64,000 nucleotides of DNA, from positions 1,612,001-1,676,000 of the forward strand of contig NZ_CP116477.1 in the NCBI RefSeq assembly GCF_028335745.1. The letters run 5' to 3'. Made by a program: the position numbers and the translations under genes. The notes beneath the pieces were generated by a model, which was not told the DNA's origin, searched no databases, and was given only the letters and a program-made list of their open reading frames with translations. The DNA comes from Pectobacterium sp. A5351. Its GTDB lineage: Bacteria > Pseudomonadota > Gammaproteobacteria > Enterobacterales > Enterobacteriaceae. Below are positions 16,451 to 25,719 of this stretch, piece after piece (the stretch's first letter is position 1; each line of letters starts with the position of its first letter).

Positions 16451-17476
16451 TTATCTTGAATTTTTATTCTGACCACCCACGACAGGAACGATCGGTATTT
16501 TTCGGTCGTATCGTGCTGTCTGGCTGATTGTCATGTGTCCCGATATTGCCTGTTTTTCTGCTAACGTCCCATCGAGATCTGAAACCCCTTTAGCCTTGAG
16601 ATCGTGAAAAGTGAAATCAAAGCTCAAGTGTGGGAACGCCGTGGCCGCATCTTTTTTGGCTTGCTGCCAGCGGCTGTTGAATCCGTCGCGAGTGTAGCGC
16701 CCTCCGGTCGGTTGATGGATTATGTACATACTGCTGATGCCCGGTTTTATTGGCAAGTTACGTGCATTTGTTACAGCGGCTCTCAGCCTGTCCGTCCATG
16801 CCTTGATTTGTTTTGCGCCCGTTTTTCCCTGAGCGATAAAAATCCCCTGATCTAATATTTGCCCCTCAGTCAGCGAGAGAACATCACCTTGCCGAGAGAG
16901 GCACAGATAGGCTATTTCCATAGCCACCTGGACAACTGGCGCCGCGACGGAGTACAGCGCGTTATACTCGTCATCAGTCACGTAACGATCTCGCGCCACT
17001 TCTTTGAACTGTTTAACGCCCTGGCATGGGTTACTTTTACACAATCCCCGTTCGTATCCCCACCTGAATACGCGTGACATAAACGCCTTTTCCCTGTTTG
17101 CCTGTGTTTTGCTTTTCACCCCACGCTTATCCATATATTTCCTGATGTGTTCGGGCTTGATTGAGTCCGGCGACATCCCCCCAAAAACTGGAATTATTTT
17201 CGCAGAGTATTTCCGGTAGTCCTTTTGTGTTTCACTCGCTAGGTCGAGGAAGTCCGGCGATTGCATAAATCGTTCGGCCATTCTCTCCAGAGTGAATTTT
17301 TCCTCACGATAATTATTTGCCGCGTCGTATTTCTCCCAGATTAATGGAATGGGGGAATCGAGAGGGCATAGTGAAATAGAGCCGCCGCCAACGGGATGAA
17401 ATTCATATTTGCTTTTCCCGCGATACACGCGCGGCGGCAATGCGTTATCGCGGGGATCTTTGCGTTTACGAGCCAT
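16451..17476 (-). CDS. Phage tyrosine integrase (second prophage)
   Basis: A 341-residue tyrosine recombinase. Catalytic elements are Arg in YLCLSRQGDVLSL, His-x-x-Lys in FTFHDLKAKG, His in ISGHMTISQT and Tyr in ARYDRKIP. The second box has Lys where most relatives have Arg, a known variant in this phage group. It is followed upstream by a DUF4224 gene, the usual partner. Its 3' end faces the tRNA-Leu fragment 135 bp away, so both phages may have used the same tRNA. A second, truncated homologue lies at 22680-23128. Confidence 0.9.
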   Translation of the reverse strand: MARKRKDPRDNALPPRVYRGKSKYEFHPVGGGSISLCPLDSPIPLIWEKYDAANNYREEKFTLERMAERFMQSPDFLDLASETQKDYRKYSAKIIPVFGGMSPDSIKPEHIRKYMDKRGVKSKTQANREKAFMSRVFRWGYERGLCKSNPCQGVKQFKEVARDRYVTDDEYNALYSVAAPVVQVAMEIAYLCLSRQGDVLSLTEGQILDQGIFIAQGKTGAKQIKAWTDRLRAAVTNARNLPIKPGISSMYIIHQPTGGRYTRDGFNSRWQQAKKDAATAFPHLSFDFTFHDLKAKGVSDLDGTLAEKQAISGHMTISQTARYDRKIPIVPVVGGQNKNSR

Positions 17477-17478
17477 AA

Positions 17479-17691
17479 TTAAATTGCATCAAAATTAGGC
17501 TGTTCAACTTCTTTATGCTCAGCTTTCGCAGCGGATAGGCTTGCGTTAATTGCTGTCCACGTAACACCTGGTCGCCCATCTCTACGGGTAATAAAAGAAA
17601 TGCCGGAGCGGGTGAGGGCGGCACACTGTTTTGATGGGTATTTATACCCCGTCAGTTCTATTAGCTCGTCGTCGGTTAATAGGTCGGTCAT
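17479..17691 (-). CDS. DUF4224-family protein
   Basis: A 70-residue protein beginning MTDLLTDDELIELTGYKYPS and containing SFITRRDGRPGVTW. It matches the DUF4224 pattern found directly upstream of phage integrases, where an excisionase-like role is suspected but unproven. It ends 2 bp before the integrase start codon, so the two are co-translated. Confidence 0.82.
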   Translation of the reverse strand: MTDLLTDDELIELTGYKYPSKQCAALTRSGISFITRRDGRPGVTWTAINASLSAAKAEHKEVEQPNFDAI

Positions 17692-17848
17692 GGTCTTGCC
17701 TTAATTTATCAATGATTGCGTCGGCTGCTGCACAAGACTGGTCTATATCCTGTTGCGTTAGAGTGATTTTTCTAACGCTCGCAGACAGCCGACCGATTTT
17801 AATATCGAACTCAGATAACAGGCATTTGCCCGGTTTCCATACTTGCAT
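17642..17848 (-). CDS. Small phage protein of unknown function
   Basis: A 68-residue protein (MQVWKPGKCLLSEFDIKIGR...) with a helical middle TQQDIDQSCAAADAIIDKLR. Its 3' end overlaps the DUF4224 gene by 50 bp in another frame, which is large but not rare in phages. GGGGG lies before the ATG. The family is not recognised and the gene is moderately certain. Confidence 0.5.
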   Translation of the reverse strand: MQVWKPGKCLLSEFDIKIGRLSASVRKITLTQQDIDQSCAAADAIIDKLRQDHDRPINRRRANRTDGV

Positions 17849-17893
17849 TGTGACCCCCGTAAATTGAGGTCACACGGTATTGCTAATGGCGGG

Positions 17894-18070
17894 TTATTTC
17901 TGATTATCGTTAATCAGTTTTTCCTGCCGGCGACGTTCACGCGTTATTTTCACATCAGGCGGGAAATGGAACGCAAACACACTGCGTGATTGAACTGCGA
18001 TCATTCCGTTCCGACCGTCTGGTAAAGCTACGTGAATGACGTCCCCGCGCTGTGCGGACATTTTTAGCAT
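17894..18070 (-). CDS. 58-residue phage protein of unknown function
   Basis: The minus-strand frame from an ATG at 18068-18070 encodes MLKMSAQRGDVIHVALPDGR..., ending KLINDNQK. GAGG lies 10 bp upstream. It fills the gap between the 68-residue gene and the Gp157 fragment and has a folded-domain look (FAFHFPPDVKITRERRR). An internal ATG at 18061 is an alternative start. The family is not recognised. Confidence 0.5.
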   Translation of the reverse strand: MLKMSAQRGDVIHVALPDGRNGMIAVQSRSVFAFHFPPDVKITRERRRQEKLINDNQK

Positions 18071-18109
18071 TGGTCTTGCCTCGCTTGATATTGACGGTTG
18101 TCAGTCGCC

Positions 18110-18577
18110 TTACCGAATTTGCAGAGCGCGCGCGCCAATCTCGATGTGCGCACCGGGTACCGGATTTAACAACTCATCAGGCGGGATTTCGCCACGTGCG
18201 GTTATTTCCACGACCGCCGCCTCTGCGGATTCTATCGCCTCCTTAATGGCTTTCTTGTCTGGCGTTGTGATTGTCTGTACGTTAACGAAGTCGTCAGGCA
18301 CAAGTGATTCATTATCGATAACCACATTTACCACGCCTTTTCGCGCAGTAAATGTGTTCTTTGTTGTTTTGATTTTGTCGAGATTGGCCGCCAGCAGGCA
18401 ATTTAAAATGTATTGCTTCAGGTGCTTTGCCTGATTGCCAAATGATTTTTTACGATCACTTAAGCGCTTAATTTCTTTGTCGCAGGTTTCCTCTTGGCCT
18501 TCCAGGTTTTTAACGTGAATCAGAACGGAATCTAATTTAACCGATGTCGCTGCTGACTTTAAAACGGACAGTGACAT
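18110..18577 (-). CDS. Siphovirus Gp157-family protein, 5'-truncated by a deletion
   Basis: The 155-residue frame contains the Gp157 hallmarks: a coiled helix (EIKRLSDRKKSFGNQAKHLK), then QYILNCLLAANLDKIKT, then VVIDNESLVPDDF and PDKKAIKEAIESAE. Gp157 proteins occur in phage early regions and are linked to resistance or nuclease inhibition by annotation only. Family members usually have about 40 more N-terminal residues. Here the first roughly 13 codons are the antisense of a tail-sheath gene fragment, so the start codon is accidental and the gene is probably dead. Confidence 0.75.
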   Translation of the reverse strand: MSLSVLKSAATSVKLDSVLIHVKNLEGQEETCDKEIKRLSDRKKSFGNQAKHLKQYILNCLLAANLDKIKTTKNTFTARKGVVNVVIDNESLVPDDFVNVQTITTPDKKAIKEAIESAEAAVVEITARGEIPPDELLNPVPGAHIEIGARALQIR

Positions 18578-18818
18578 TTACCGCATTGCAACCCGCTATT
18601 TTGCCAACATCCCGAAACCACCAGCAATCACCGTGTGGATGAAGAACGCGAACGATACGCTGCTGGAAATCATCAACAGCGCTAACGATCGCATTTGGCG
18701 CTATCACTATTTTCTCAAGAACGCCGATGTGACAGCGGCAATTCTGCCAGATTTATCGGACTGGTCGGATGCTGCCAGCCATCCGCTATGGTTCACGTTT
18801 AGCGCAGATATCCGTTAG
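18519..18818 (+). pseudogene. Tail-sheath (DUF3383-like) fragment
   Basis: The plus-strand frame reads DVAADFKTDSDIYRIATRYF, then NIPKPPAITVWMKNAND, and ends WFTFSADIR. This matches the N-terminal part of DUF3383-type sheath proteins of contractile phages, by pattern. Both ends are gone: upstream it abuts the reversed Gp157 gene near 18540, and downstream it runs straight into a truncated baseplate gene at about 18815. It is a deletion remnant with no independent start. Confidence 0.6.
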
Positions 18819-18859
18819 AGACCGGTCAAACAGCGAATGACAACGCCGTTACTCGTCCG

Positions 18860-19348
18860 ATGACAGTAACGATGACGGTCGCTATATCTGATAACCCAGT
18901 AAAAGCGCTGATGGCTGAGGCTGGTCAGTTTTCTGGCATTGCGGGGATTGGTGCTGGTGTTGCAGTCGGTGCGGTCGGTTCGATTCTGGGAGGCGGTGCG
19001 GCAGCGCTGGCCGGACTGGCAGCATCTGCTGGCTTGGCGTTCGCCGCGTCAGGTAGCAAACGATCCGAGTCGGCACTGCTGGAAATACGAAAGTTACAGG
19101 TTGAAAAGTCGATTCTGACGGTTGTCGGCGTTAATTCATCCTACGACGACATGATCATTACTAATACGCGAGTCCAGAAAAACAAACAGAACGAAGGGGG
19201 GCAGGAGATCGTCGTAGAAATGCGAGCGCTGCTGATAAAAAACAGAAATGACAGCGCCGCGACTACAAACCGGAATCTACCTGCTGGAGACTCGGCAGCT
19301 ACTCAGGGGCAGGCGAACGTTAATTTAGGCGAGGTAACACCGCAATGA
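18860..19348 (+). CDS. Phage tail/baseplate protein, probably N-terminally truncated
   Basis: A 162-residue frame. In-frame sequence upstream of the first ATG (ETGQTANDNAVTRP from about 18818) looks like coding sequence of the same protein, so the original start is lost in the deletion that removed most of the sheath gene. A Gly/Ala-rich hydrophobic stretch at about 25-65 (GIAGIGAGVAVGAVGSILGG) is followed by a soluble domain with TVVGVNSSYDDMIITN. It overlaps the next gene by ATGA. Position before plug, hub and spike suggests a baseplate or tail-tip role. Confidence 0.6.
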   Translation: MTVTMTVAISDNPVKALMAEAGQFSGIAGIGAGVAVGAVGSILGGGAAALAGLAASAGLAFAASGSKRSESALLEIRKLQVEKSILTVVGVNSSYDDMIITNTRVQKNKQNEGGQEIVVEMRALLIKNRNDSAATTNRNLPAGDSAATQGQANVNLGEVTPQ

Positions 19349-19635
19349 AAATAGTCCCCCTCACGCGCGGTCTGGCTGACTTCTCGTTTACGTCAACGCT
19401 CAATAGCGCAACGTTACGATTCAATGTGCGATGGCTAACGCGGTACAGTTATTTCGTCGTAGATATTCGTGATGCAATGGGTAGCCCGATCACATTGGGG
19501 CGAGGTCTGCACGTTGGCGTCAATTTATTGGCGGGGCTGAATACCGACATCGGCAGATTGGTGCTGGATGGCGAAACACCAACAATGGAAAATCTCGGTG
19601 TCACAAACAATCTGAGGTGGTACCCAAATGACTAG
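19345..19635 (+). CDS. Baseplate plug-like protein
   Basis: A 96-residue all-beta-looking protein (FSFTSTLNSATLRFNVRWLT, then YFVVDIRDAMGSPITLGRG, then VGVNLLAGLNTDIGRL). The pattern resembles the small plug protein of simple contractile baseplates (the Pam3 gp18-like family). It overlaps the previous gene by ATGA and the hub gene by 8 bp, so the baseplate set is translationally coupled. Confidence 0.65.
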   Translation: MKIVPLTRGLADFSFTSTLNSATLRFNVRWLTRYSYFVVDIRDAMGSPITLGRGLHVGVNLLAGLNTDIGRLVLDGETPTMENLGVTNNLRWYPND

Positions 19636-20515
19636 ATTATTCGGGCGAACGTATAACCTCGAAGTGACATCGGCAGAAGGGAATAAATTAACGTGTGAGC
19701 CACCGACACAGGTCAAATTTCTGATTACTAATATGCCAATGAATCAAGTCGCCACGGCCACGATTATGATTTACGGCGTGTCTGATCAGTACCGACAACT
19801 GATACAGAAATTCGATGAAACTCGCCAGCGTTTCGGTACCGTCCGCCTGACTGCTGGATACGACGAATCATCCGGGGAATTATTCACCGGGCAGATAAAT
19901 AGCGTTGAAGTGGGGCGCGATGGTGTGAACGTTTATCTGCGCCTAAACTGCTGGTCGGTGATCTGGGCTGACGCCACTATCGGAAAGACGTGGGGCGAGA
20001 AGACGCAGGCAATAGAAATACTACAGGACGTGGCGCGATCGTTCGGTCCACCGATCGAAGTCGTTGGAAACTTCTCCGACTTGCCGATGTTTAACCATGG
20101 CTACACATTACCTCATACATCAAGCAGGAATTTTTTAAACGCTATGAAAGCCGCGTGGCGTTATGACTGGCTGCTGTCGGACACTAAAACCACGCTGATT
20201 CGTGATGGAGCCACACGACCAACAACCTACGAGCTGAATTCAGATAACGGCATGGAGAGTTCCCCGCGCTGGTACCAGAAAGACATGGAGGTTGATTCAC
20301 GTCTCAACCACATCATCCAACCTGGCGATTTGATAAAAATCCGTTCTGATTTTTGGACTATCAACTACAGCGGCATGTACAACACCGGACTAAATGACAC
20401 GTCGAATATTCAGCGCCGAACCGGTTCATTCAGGGTGCTATCAACGACGCATCAGGGTGATTTCTGGAATGACGACTGGCGTACAACGTTTCGGTGCCAG
20501 TGGAGCGCTGCATAA
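19628..20515 (+). CDS. Baseplate hub protein
   Basis: A 295-residue protein. The N-terminal half (about 1-110) carries a beta-rich hub fold pattern (LFTGQINSVEVGRDGVNVYL). The rest has WGEKTQAIEILQDVARSFG and a C-terminal SFRVLSTTHQGDFWNDDW, a motif common in hub proteins that bind the spike. It is followed immediately by the spike gene (TAATG). Confidence 0.7.
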   Translation: MTRLFGRTYNLEVTSAEGNKLTCEPPTQVKFLITNMPMNQVATATIMIYGVSDQYRQLIQKFDETRQRFGTVRLTAGYDESSGELFTGQINSVEVGRDGVNVYLRLNCWSVIWADATIGKTWGEKTQAIEILQDVARSFGPPIEVVGNFSDLPMFNHGYTLPHTSSRNFLNAMKAAWRYDWLLSDTKTTLIRDGATRPTTYELNSDNGMESSPRWYQKDMEVDSRLNHIIQPGDLIKIRSDFWTINYSGMYNTGLNDTSNIQRRTGSFRVLSTTHQGDFWNDDWRTTFRCQWSAA

Positions 20516-21171
20516 TGAAAAGCACAAACCCGCTATTTTCTGCGATTCAATCCGCCAGCTTGAACATGATCGGGGATTTAATGATCGGCATGCCCGGTCA
20601 TGTTGTGGCCTACGACCCAGATAAACAACGCGCTCAGATCGAATGCGGCATTCAAAGAAGAATGCCTGATGGCGCGATTGAAACTTTATCTGTGTTGATT
20701 AACGTTCCTGTGCAATTTTCCGGCTCCGCTGATTGGGTTCTGTTCCATGAGTTGCCCGCGGGTACCGAGGGGTATATTCATTTCAGTCAGCGATCTGTTG
20801 ATGCGTGGCTCGATATGGGCGGTCCGGTACCGCCAACCGGCCCCGAAATGTTCAGCGCCAGCGATGCTTTTTTCTCACCCGGTTATCGGTCACTGAAAAC
20901 CGCGATTCCCGATCTGCCCAATTCAGGTGTGGGCATGAGCAACCGTGACGGTTCTGTGCGCATCCACCTGACAGATGACGGCATAACCCTGACATGCGGC
21001 GGCGTTTCGTTGACTGTTTCGCCTGAGGGCGTGACAGCCAATGGAAAAACAACACTTAATGGCCGGACAGAGGTTACCACAGGTGGATTAGCTGTCGGTG
21101 ATATCGAGTTTGATGATCACGCGCACGGAGGCGTTGAGCGCGGCAGTGGGGTATCTGACGGCCCTCAATAA
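20515..21171 (+). CDS. Baseplate central spike protein (gpV/Gp138-like)
   Basis: A 218-residue protein. Residues about 25-100 resemble the OB-fold of Gp138/gpV spikes (MPGHVVAYDPDKQRAQIECG). The C-terminal part is a repetitive beta-helix (VSLTVSPEGVTANGKTTLNG) ending DDHAHGGVERGSGVSDGPQ. The terminal H-x-H motif is typical of the iron-binding spike tip. The ATG at 20515 overlaps the hub stop; an upstream start at 20494 would lie inside the hub gene. The gene is complete, although later tail genes are missing. Confidence 0.8.
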   Translation: MKSTNPLFSAIQSASLNMIGDLMIGMPGHVVAYDPDKQRAQIECGIQRRMPDGAIETLSVLINVPVQFSGSADWVLFHELPAGTEGYIHFSQRSVDAWLDMGGPVPPTGPEMFSASDAFFSPGYRSLKTAIPDLPNSGVGMSNRDGSVRIHLTDDGITLTCGGVSLTVSPEGVTANGKTTLNGRTEVTTGGLAVGDIEFDDHAHGGVERGSGVSDGPQ

Positions 21172-21253
21172 ATTTGAAACCACATTCACGCCCTGGCATT
21201 CGTGGACTGCACCCCAAAAGTTGGACACCCAACTGAGTAAGGTGCAGTTTTTT

Positions 21254-21778
21254 ATGGCAAAGCCAAAATATTCCCTCGAAACCAGATTAGCTGTAGTTAA
21301 TCACTACCTCGCCGGAAAAGATGGAACACATCGTACAGCTGAACGCTTTGGTGTTGAGAGAACATCAGTGCGACGCTGGGTAAGAGCCTGGCAACTCCAT
21401 GGTATTGATGGCATTACCTGGAAAAATGACCGCCATTCTCCGGCGTTCCGGATGACTGTTGTCCAGACTGTTCTCAATGAAGAACTTTCGATGCGTGAAG
21501 CTGCCGCACGGTTTAATATCTCAACTGAAACCGTTGTCCGGCACTGGGTGAATGTATACAAAGACGCAGGTGAGAAAGGACTTCTGAGCATAAAACCAGG
21601 CCGGAGCAAGGACATGACAAAACCCAAAAAAACACCTCCACTTACCGATGCTGCACTGGAAAAGTTATCTCCCGAAGAACTGCGGGCTGAACTTCGTTAC
21701 CTGCGCGCAGAGAATGCCTATCTAAAAAAGCTGAAGGCCTTAGTTCAAAGCGAGAAAAGCGGCAGAAAGCCGGAATAA
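21254..21778 (+). CDS. IS150-like transposase OrfA
   Basis: A 174-residue protein with two helix-turn-helix units (TAERFGVERTSVRRWVRAWQ and AAARFNISTETVVRHWVNVY) and a C-terminal leucine-zipper-like helix (LRAELRYLRAENAYLKKLK). It binds the IS ends. The A6G heptamer at 21724-21730 allows a -1 shift into OrfB; the shifted frame runs open through to OrfB. The ATG at 21254 lies inside the element, whereas an upstream in-frame start would fall in flanking phage DNA. Confidence 0.9.
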   Translation: MAKPKYSLETRLAVVNHYLAGKDGTHRTAERFGVERTSVRRWVRAWQLHGIDGITWKNDRHSPAFRMTVVQTVLNEELSMREAAARFNISTETVVRHWVNVYKDAGEKGLLSIKPGRSKDMTKPKKTPPLTDAALEKLSPEELRAELRYLRAENAYLKKLKALVQSEKSGRKPE

Positions 21779-21831
21779 TCAGTGAGCTAAGGCTGGAGTA
21801 TGCGCTCGGTGATCTTCTGCGTGCAGCGGGT

Positions 21832-22617
21832 ATGTCCCGTAGTACGTGGTATCACAATATGAATGCGCTGAAGCGAGTGGACAGGCATGCCGGGCTGAAA
21901 GATAAAATCAGAGAGATTTACCACTATCACAAAGGGCGTTATGGCTACCGCAGGATCACACTCTCACTGAGAAAACAGGGGTTGTTGGTAAACCATAAAA
22001 CTGTGCAGAGACTGATGGCGGAGCTGTCACTCCGCTCTCTGATAAGGGTGAAGAAATATCGTGCCTGGAAAGGGGAAATGGGCAAGGCTGCGCCCAATAT
22101 CCTGAGCCGGAACTTCAGTGCATCGAAAGCCAACGAAAAATGGGTCACGGATGTTACAGAGTTCTCGGTGCAGGGTAAAAAGCTGTACCTGTCGCCGGTT
22201 CTCGATCTGTTTAACCGGGAGATTATCTCCTACAGCCTGTCGGAAAGGCCGGTGATGGAGATGGTTAATACGATGCTGCACGATGCGTTCTCAGCGCTCG
22301 GACCGGAGGATACACCGCTGCTGCACACGGATCAGGGCTGGCAATACCGAATGGCAGGCTATCAGGCAAAGTTAAAGGCACAGGGTATGACGCAAAGCAT
22401 GTCACGCAAGGGAAACTGCCTGGATAACGCGGTGATGGAGAACTTCTTCGGCACACTGAAATCGGAGTGTTTTTACCTGAACAGGTTCAGCGATCTGAAT
22501 GAACTGAGGAAGGCGATAGAGGACTATATCCATTACTATAACAACGAGCGGATCAGCCTGAAATTAAAAGGCCTGAGTCCGGTAGAATACCGAACCCGGG
22601 CCCTGATAGCCGCTTAA
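21832..22617 (+). CDS. IS150-like transposase OrfB (DDE integrase domain)
   Basis: A 261-residue frame from the first ATG. It is normally made as the C-terminal part of the OrfAB fusion by -1 frameshifting at 21724-21730. Catalytic acids are in KWVTDVTEFSV, LLHTDQGWQYR and NAVMENFFGTLKSE. The HTH_21-type region (HKGRYGYRRITLSLRKQG) precedes them. The frame is intact. Confidence 0.92.
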   Translation: MSRSTWYHNMNALKRVDRHAGLKDKIREIYHYHKGRYGYRRITLSLRKQGLLVNHKTVQRLMAELSLRSLIRVKKYRAWKGEMGKAAPNILSRNFSASKANEKWVTDVTEFSVQGKKLYLSPVLDLFNREIISYSLSERPVMEMVNTMLHDAFSALGPEDTPLLHTDQGWQYRMAGYQAKLKAQGMTQSMSRKGNCLDNAVMENFFGTLKSECFYLNRFSDLNELRKAIEDYIHYYNNERISLKLKGLSPVEYRTRALIAA

Positions 22618-22679
22618 CATGAACTGTCCAACTTTATGGGGTCAGTCCATTCGCTGGGGCTTTTTTATGGGCGCTAGTG

Positions 22680-23128
22680 GGATTCCCTTTTACCAGACCT
22701 CTTTCATATCCCCATCTGTAAACGCGAGACATAAACGCTTTTTCTCTGTTGGCTTGTGTGCGGCTCTTAATGCCACGCTTGTCCATATACCGGCGAATAT
22801 GCTCCGGTTTAATAGAATCGGAGGGCATTTGTCCAAATACAGACAAAATTTTTCGAGAATACTTTTTATAGTCCTTCTGTGTTTCAGTGGACAACTCAAA
22901 GAAATCACCAGACGTGAAGAATCTCTCAACCAGACCGGAGAATATGGAGTCATTTGGGCGATCATTGATCAATGCTTCCCATGCGGTCCAAACTTGTGCT
23001 TGTGTGCAGGTTTTGTCGCATAGTCGAATGTTACCGCCTCCTTTTGGATGATATTCATAAGCTGAGCGCCCCAGATACACCCTTTTGGGCATCCATGCGT
23101 CTTCTTTATTTTTTCTGGCCTTTGGCAT
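22680..23128 (-). pseudogene. Second phage integrase, C-terminal half missing
   Basis: The frame starts MPKARKNKEDAWMPKRVYLG and matches the integrase at 16451-17476 through PDSIKPEHIRRYMDKRG and RVYRWGYERGLVKGNP. The homology stops near 22680, and the frame then reads through unrelated codons to 22634. All catalytic residues are lost. Amino-acid differences from the first copy (for example IKSRTQ versus VKSKTQ) show that it came from a related but distinct phage and is not a recent duplication. Confidence 0.8.
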
Positions 23129-23311
23129 TAATCAAGAGCTCCAAAATTTGGTTGTGGTGCGTCACTTGAGATTATTTTTTGACGCTGTGATAGGGGATTA
23201 TTGAAGTGCGTCCACGTGGTTCGGGGGCGCCCATCACGACGAGTAATAAAGAAAATACCGGCGCAGCGTAATGCCTCGCATTGCTTGGATGGAATTTTGT
23301 AACCAGTTAAC
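23128..23311 (-). pseudogene. Second DUF4224 gene, cut by an IS element
   Basis: Codons LQLTGYKIPSKQCEALRCAG and FFITRRDGRPRTTWTHF match the DUF4224 protein at 17479-17691. The N-terminal residues before LTGYK are encoded by the end of the adjacent IS3-family element, so the original start is gone. It overlaps the start of the truncated integrase by 1 bp, the same arrangement as the first module. Confidence 0.75.
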
Positions 23312-23384
23312 TGTAGTGGCACACTGAATTTGGCCACCTGAATAGAGGTGATATCATCACCTCACAGTCAAAACAGGTGACATT

Positions 23385-24558
<1,174 letters not shown>

Positions 24559-24566
24559 CCACTACA

Positions 24567-24970
24567 GGGAACTGTATGAAGATATTTCCGGGAAATGGTG
24601 CTTCAGGGAGGTCGAAACTACGGATGAAGCGAAACGTCTCCAGATGGAGTTCGAAATAGAAGTAAGGAAAGCTTCTCAATTAACTTCTCAGGAGCGTAAA
24701 CAGCATTTAGCGGTAAGTAATATGCCGGAAATGAAGGAAGTTATTACTAAAGTCTTTGTTCGTAATCCGTATGTGGTGGCTGAGGTGCTACATAGAGCAC
24801 AAGGAAAATGTGAACTTTGCAAACGTAATGCACCATTTCTTCGTGGTAAAGATGGCACCCCATATCTTGAAGTTCATCATTGTGTTCCGCTATCTCAAGG
24901 AGGGGAAGATACGGTTGAAAATGCAATAGCTGCTTGTCCAAATTGCCATAGACAAGCCCATTTTGGTTGA
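24567..24970 (+). pseudogene. HNH endonuclease, N-terminus removed by the IS element
   Basis: The frame encodes GKWCFREVETTDEAKRLQME, then RAQGKCELCKRNAPF, then LEVHHCVPLSQGGED and AACPNCHRQAHFG. This is a complete HNH nuclease domain with the two CxxC zinc knuckles and the H-H...N...H catalytic set. The upstream part of the frame (from 24503) is IS sequence read in another frame. HNH enzymes of this type occur as defence nucleases or in phage DNA metabolism; the missing N-terminus would be needed to tell which. Confidence 0.75.
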
Positions 24971-25097
24971 AGTTATCATTTAATGGTTTAAAAAATATCC
25001 CTATCCACACACGAAAGTTCATTCATGTGCGAAATTCAAGAGTTATCTCCCCATACTTCTCAGTATTAGGAGAGATAAATTATATGGCTATGACCAA

Positions 25098-25218
25098 TTG
25101 GCAAACTCAAACGGCCTAACCATCCCGTTGCGGTTAGCATCCAGAAAATCAGCCCACCCTTGCAACGTTAAGCGGTATTGCTCAAGATGTTTAGCCTTAT
25201 GGGAGCAGTCAGCGCGTT
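25098..25218 (-). pseudogene. C-terminal scrap of a second P4-type integrase
   Basis: The minus-strand frame reads RADCSHKAKHLEQYRLTLQG, then WADFLDANRNGMVRPFEFAN, then a stop. It matches the C-terminus of the P4-type integrase at 25720-26997 (HKAKHLEQRRLMLQWWADF) with several substitutions. It is thus a diverged homologue left over from another element at the same site. Nothing else of that integrase is visible. The rest of 24971-25240 holds no gene I can support. Confidence 0.75.
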
Positions 25219-25240
25219 GCCATGTGGATCACTATTATAC

Positions 25241-25552
25241 TTACAATGGCTGTATAGCCTGAACTTCATGCTGAAAAACATAAGGGTCAGATAAAAGACA
25301 AAATCTATCATCTTCGGGGTAGGTTACGGCGATATGATAGTCCTCACCAGCAAAAGCCTTAACTGCATCAATGTCAGACCAGTAAGTGGCAAGGAAAAAA
25401 TGTTCCCAACTTCCCTGAGTGACTCGCTTAACAAAAGCGCCCTGATTACCTGTTATGCCTTGCGAATGTTTCACACCTGTTAATTGAAGATGAGTTGCAA
25501 AACCCTCTGCATGTTCCAGTGGCACACACCCATGCCATGTTCTTACTATCAT
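25241..25552 (-). CDS. Antibiotic-biosynthesis-monooxygenase-like (ABM) protein
   Basis: A 103-residue protein of the dimeric alpha/beta-barrel type: MIVRTWHGCVPLEHAEGFAT, then VKRVTQGSWEHFFLATYWSD, then IDAVKAFAGEDYHIAVTYPE. Such small proteins act as monooxygenases or stress proteins; no specific substrate can be read. It lies between two integrase sequences and is probably cargo of the element at tRNA-Asn. Confidence 0.75.
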   Translation of the reverse strand: MIVRTWHGCVPLEHAEGFATHLQLTGVKHSQGITGNQGAFVKRVTQGSWEHFFLATYWSDIDAVKAFAGEDYHIAVTYPEDDRFCLLSDPYVFQHEVQAIQPL

Positions 25553-25719
25553 TGCTCGACTCCTGTCGCAGTAAAGTCAATAAATTAATCAGATGAACAA
25601 ATAACGGGAAAATATTATCATTGTTCTCGCTACATCTTCTGAAAAGATGCGGTAGAGTAAATTTAATACTACTATTTGGCATATTAATAATATATAGGCC
25701 ATCCGTGGCCTTTCGCTAT

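Larger units (their letters stand above)
21203..22649 (+). mobile_element. IS150-like IS3-family insertion sequence, intact
   Basis: A 1447-bp element. The left end is TGGACTGCACCCCAAAAGTT, and the right end read inward is TGGACTGACCCCATAAAGTT, giving imperfect inverted repeats. Both flanks carry TTCG (21199-21202 and 22650-22653), a 4-bp target duplication. Two overlapping frames linked by an A6G slippery site are intact, so it could be active. It interrupts DNA between the spike gene and the second integrase fragment. Confidence 0.92.
16317..23311. mobile_element. Remnant of a contractile-tailed prophage, rearranged
   Basis: It contains an intact minus-strand integrase-DUF4224 module and short early genes, a Gp157 fragment, a tail-sheath fragment, plus-strand baseplate genes, and a second broken integrase-DUF4224 module, with an IS150-like element inserted. 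Capsid, terminase, lysis, repressor and replication genes are missing, so this is defective. The gene set recalls temperate myoviruses such as Pectobacterium phage ZF40, by memory only. Its right edge was destroyed by the second IS element. Confidence 0.75.
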
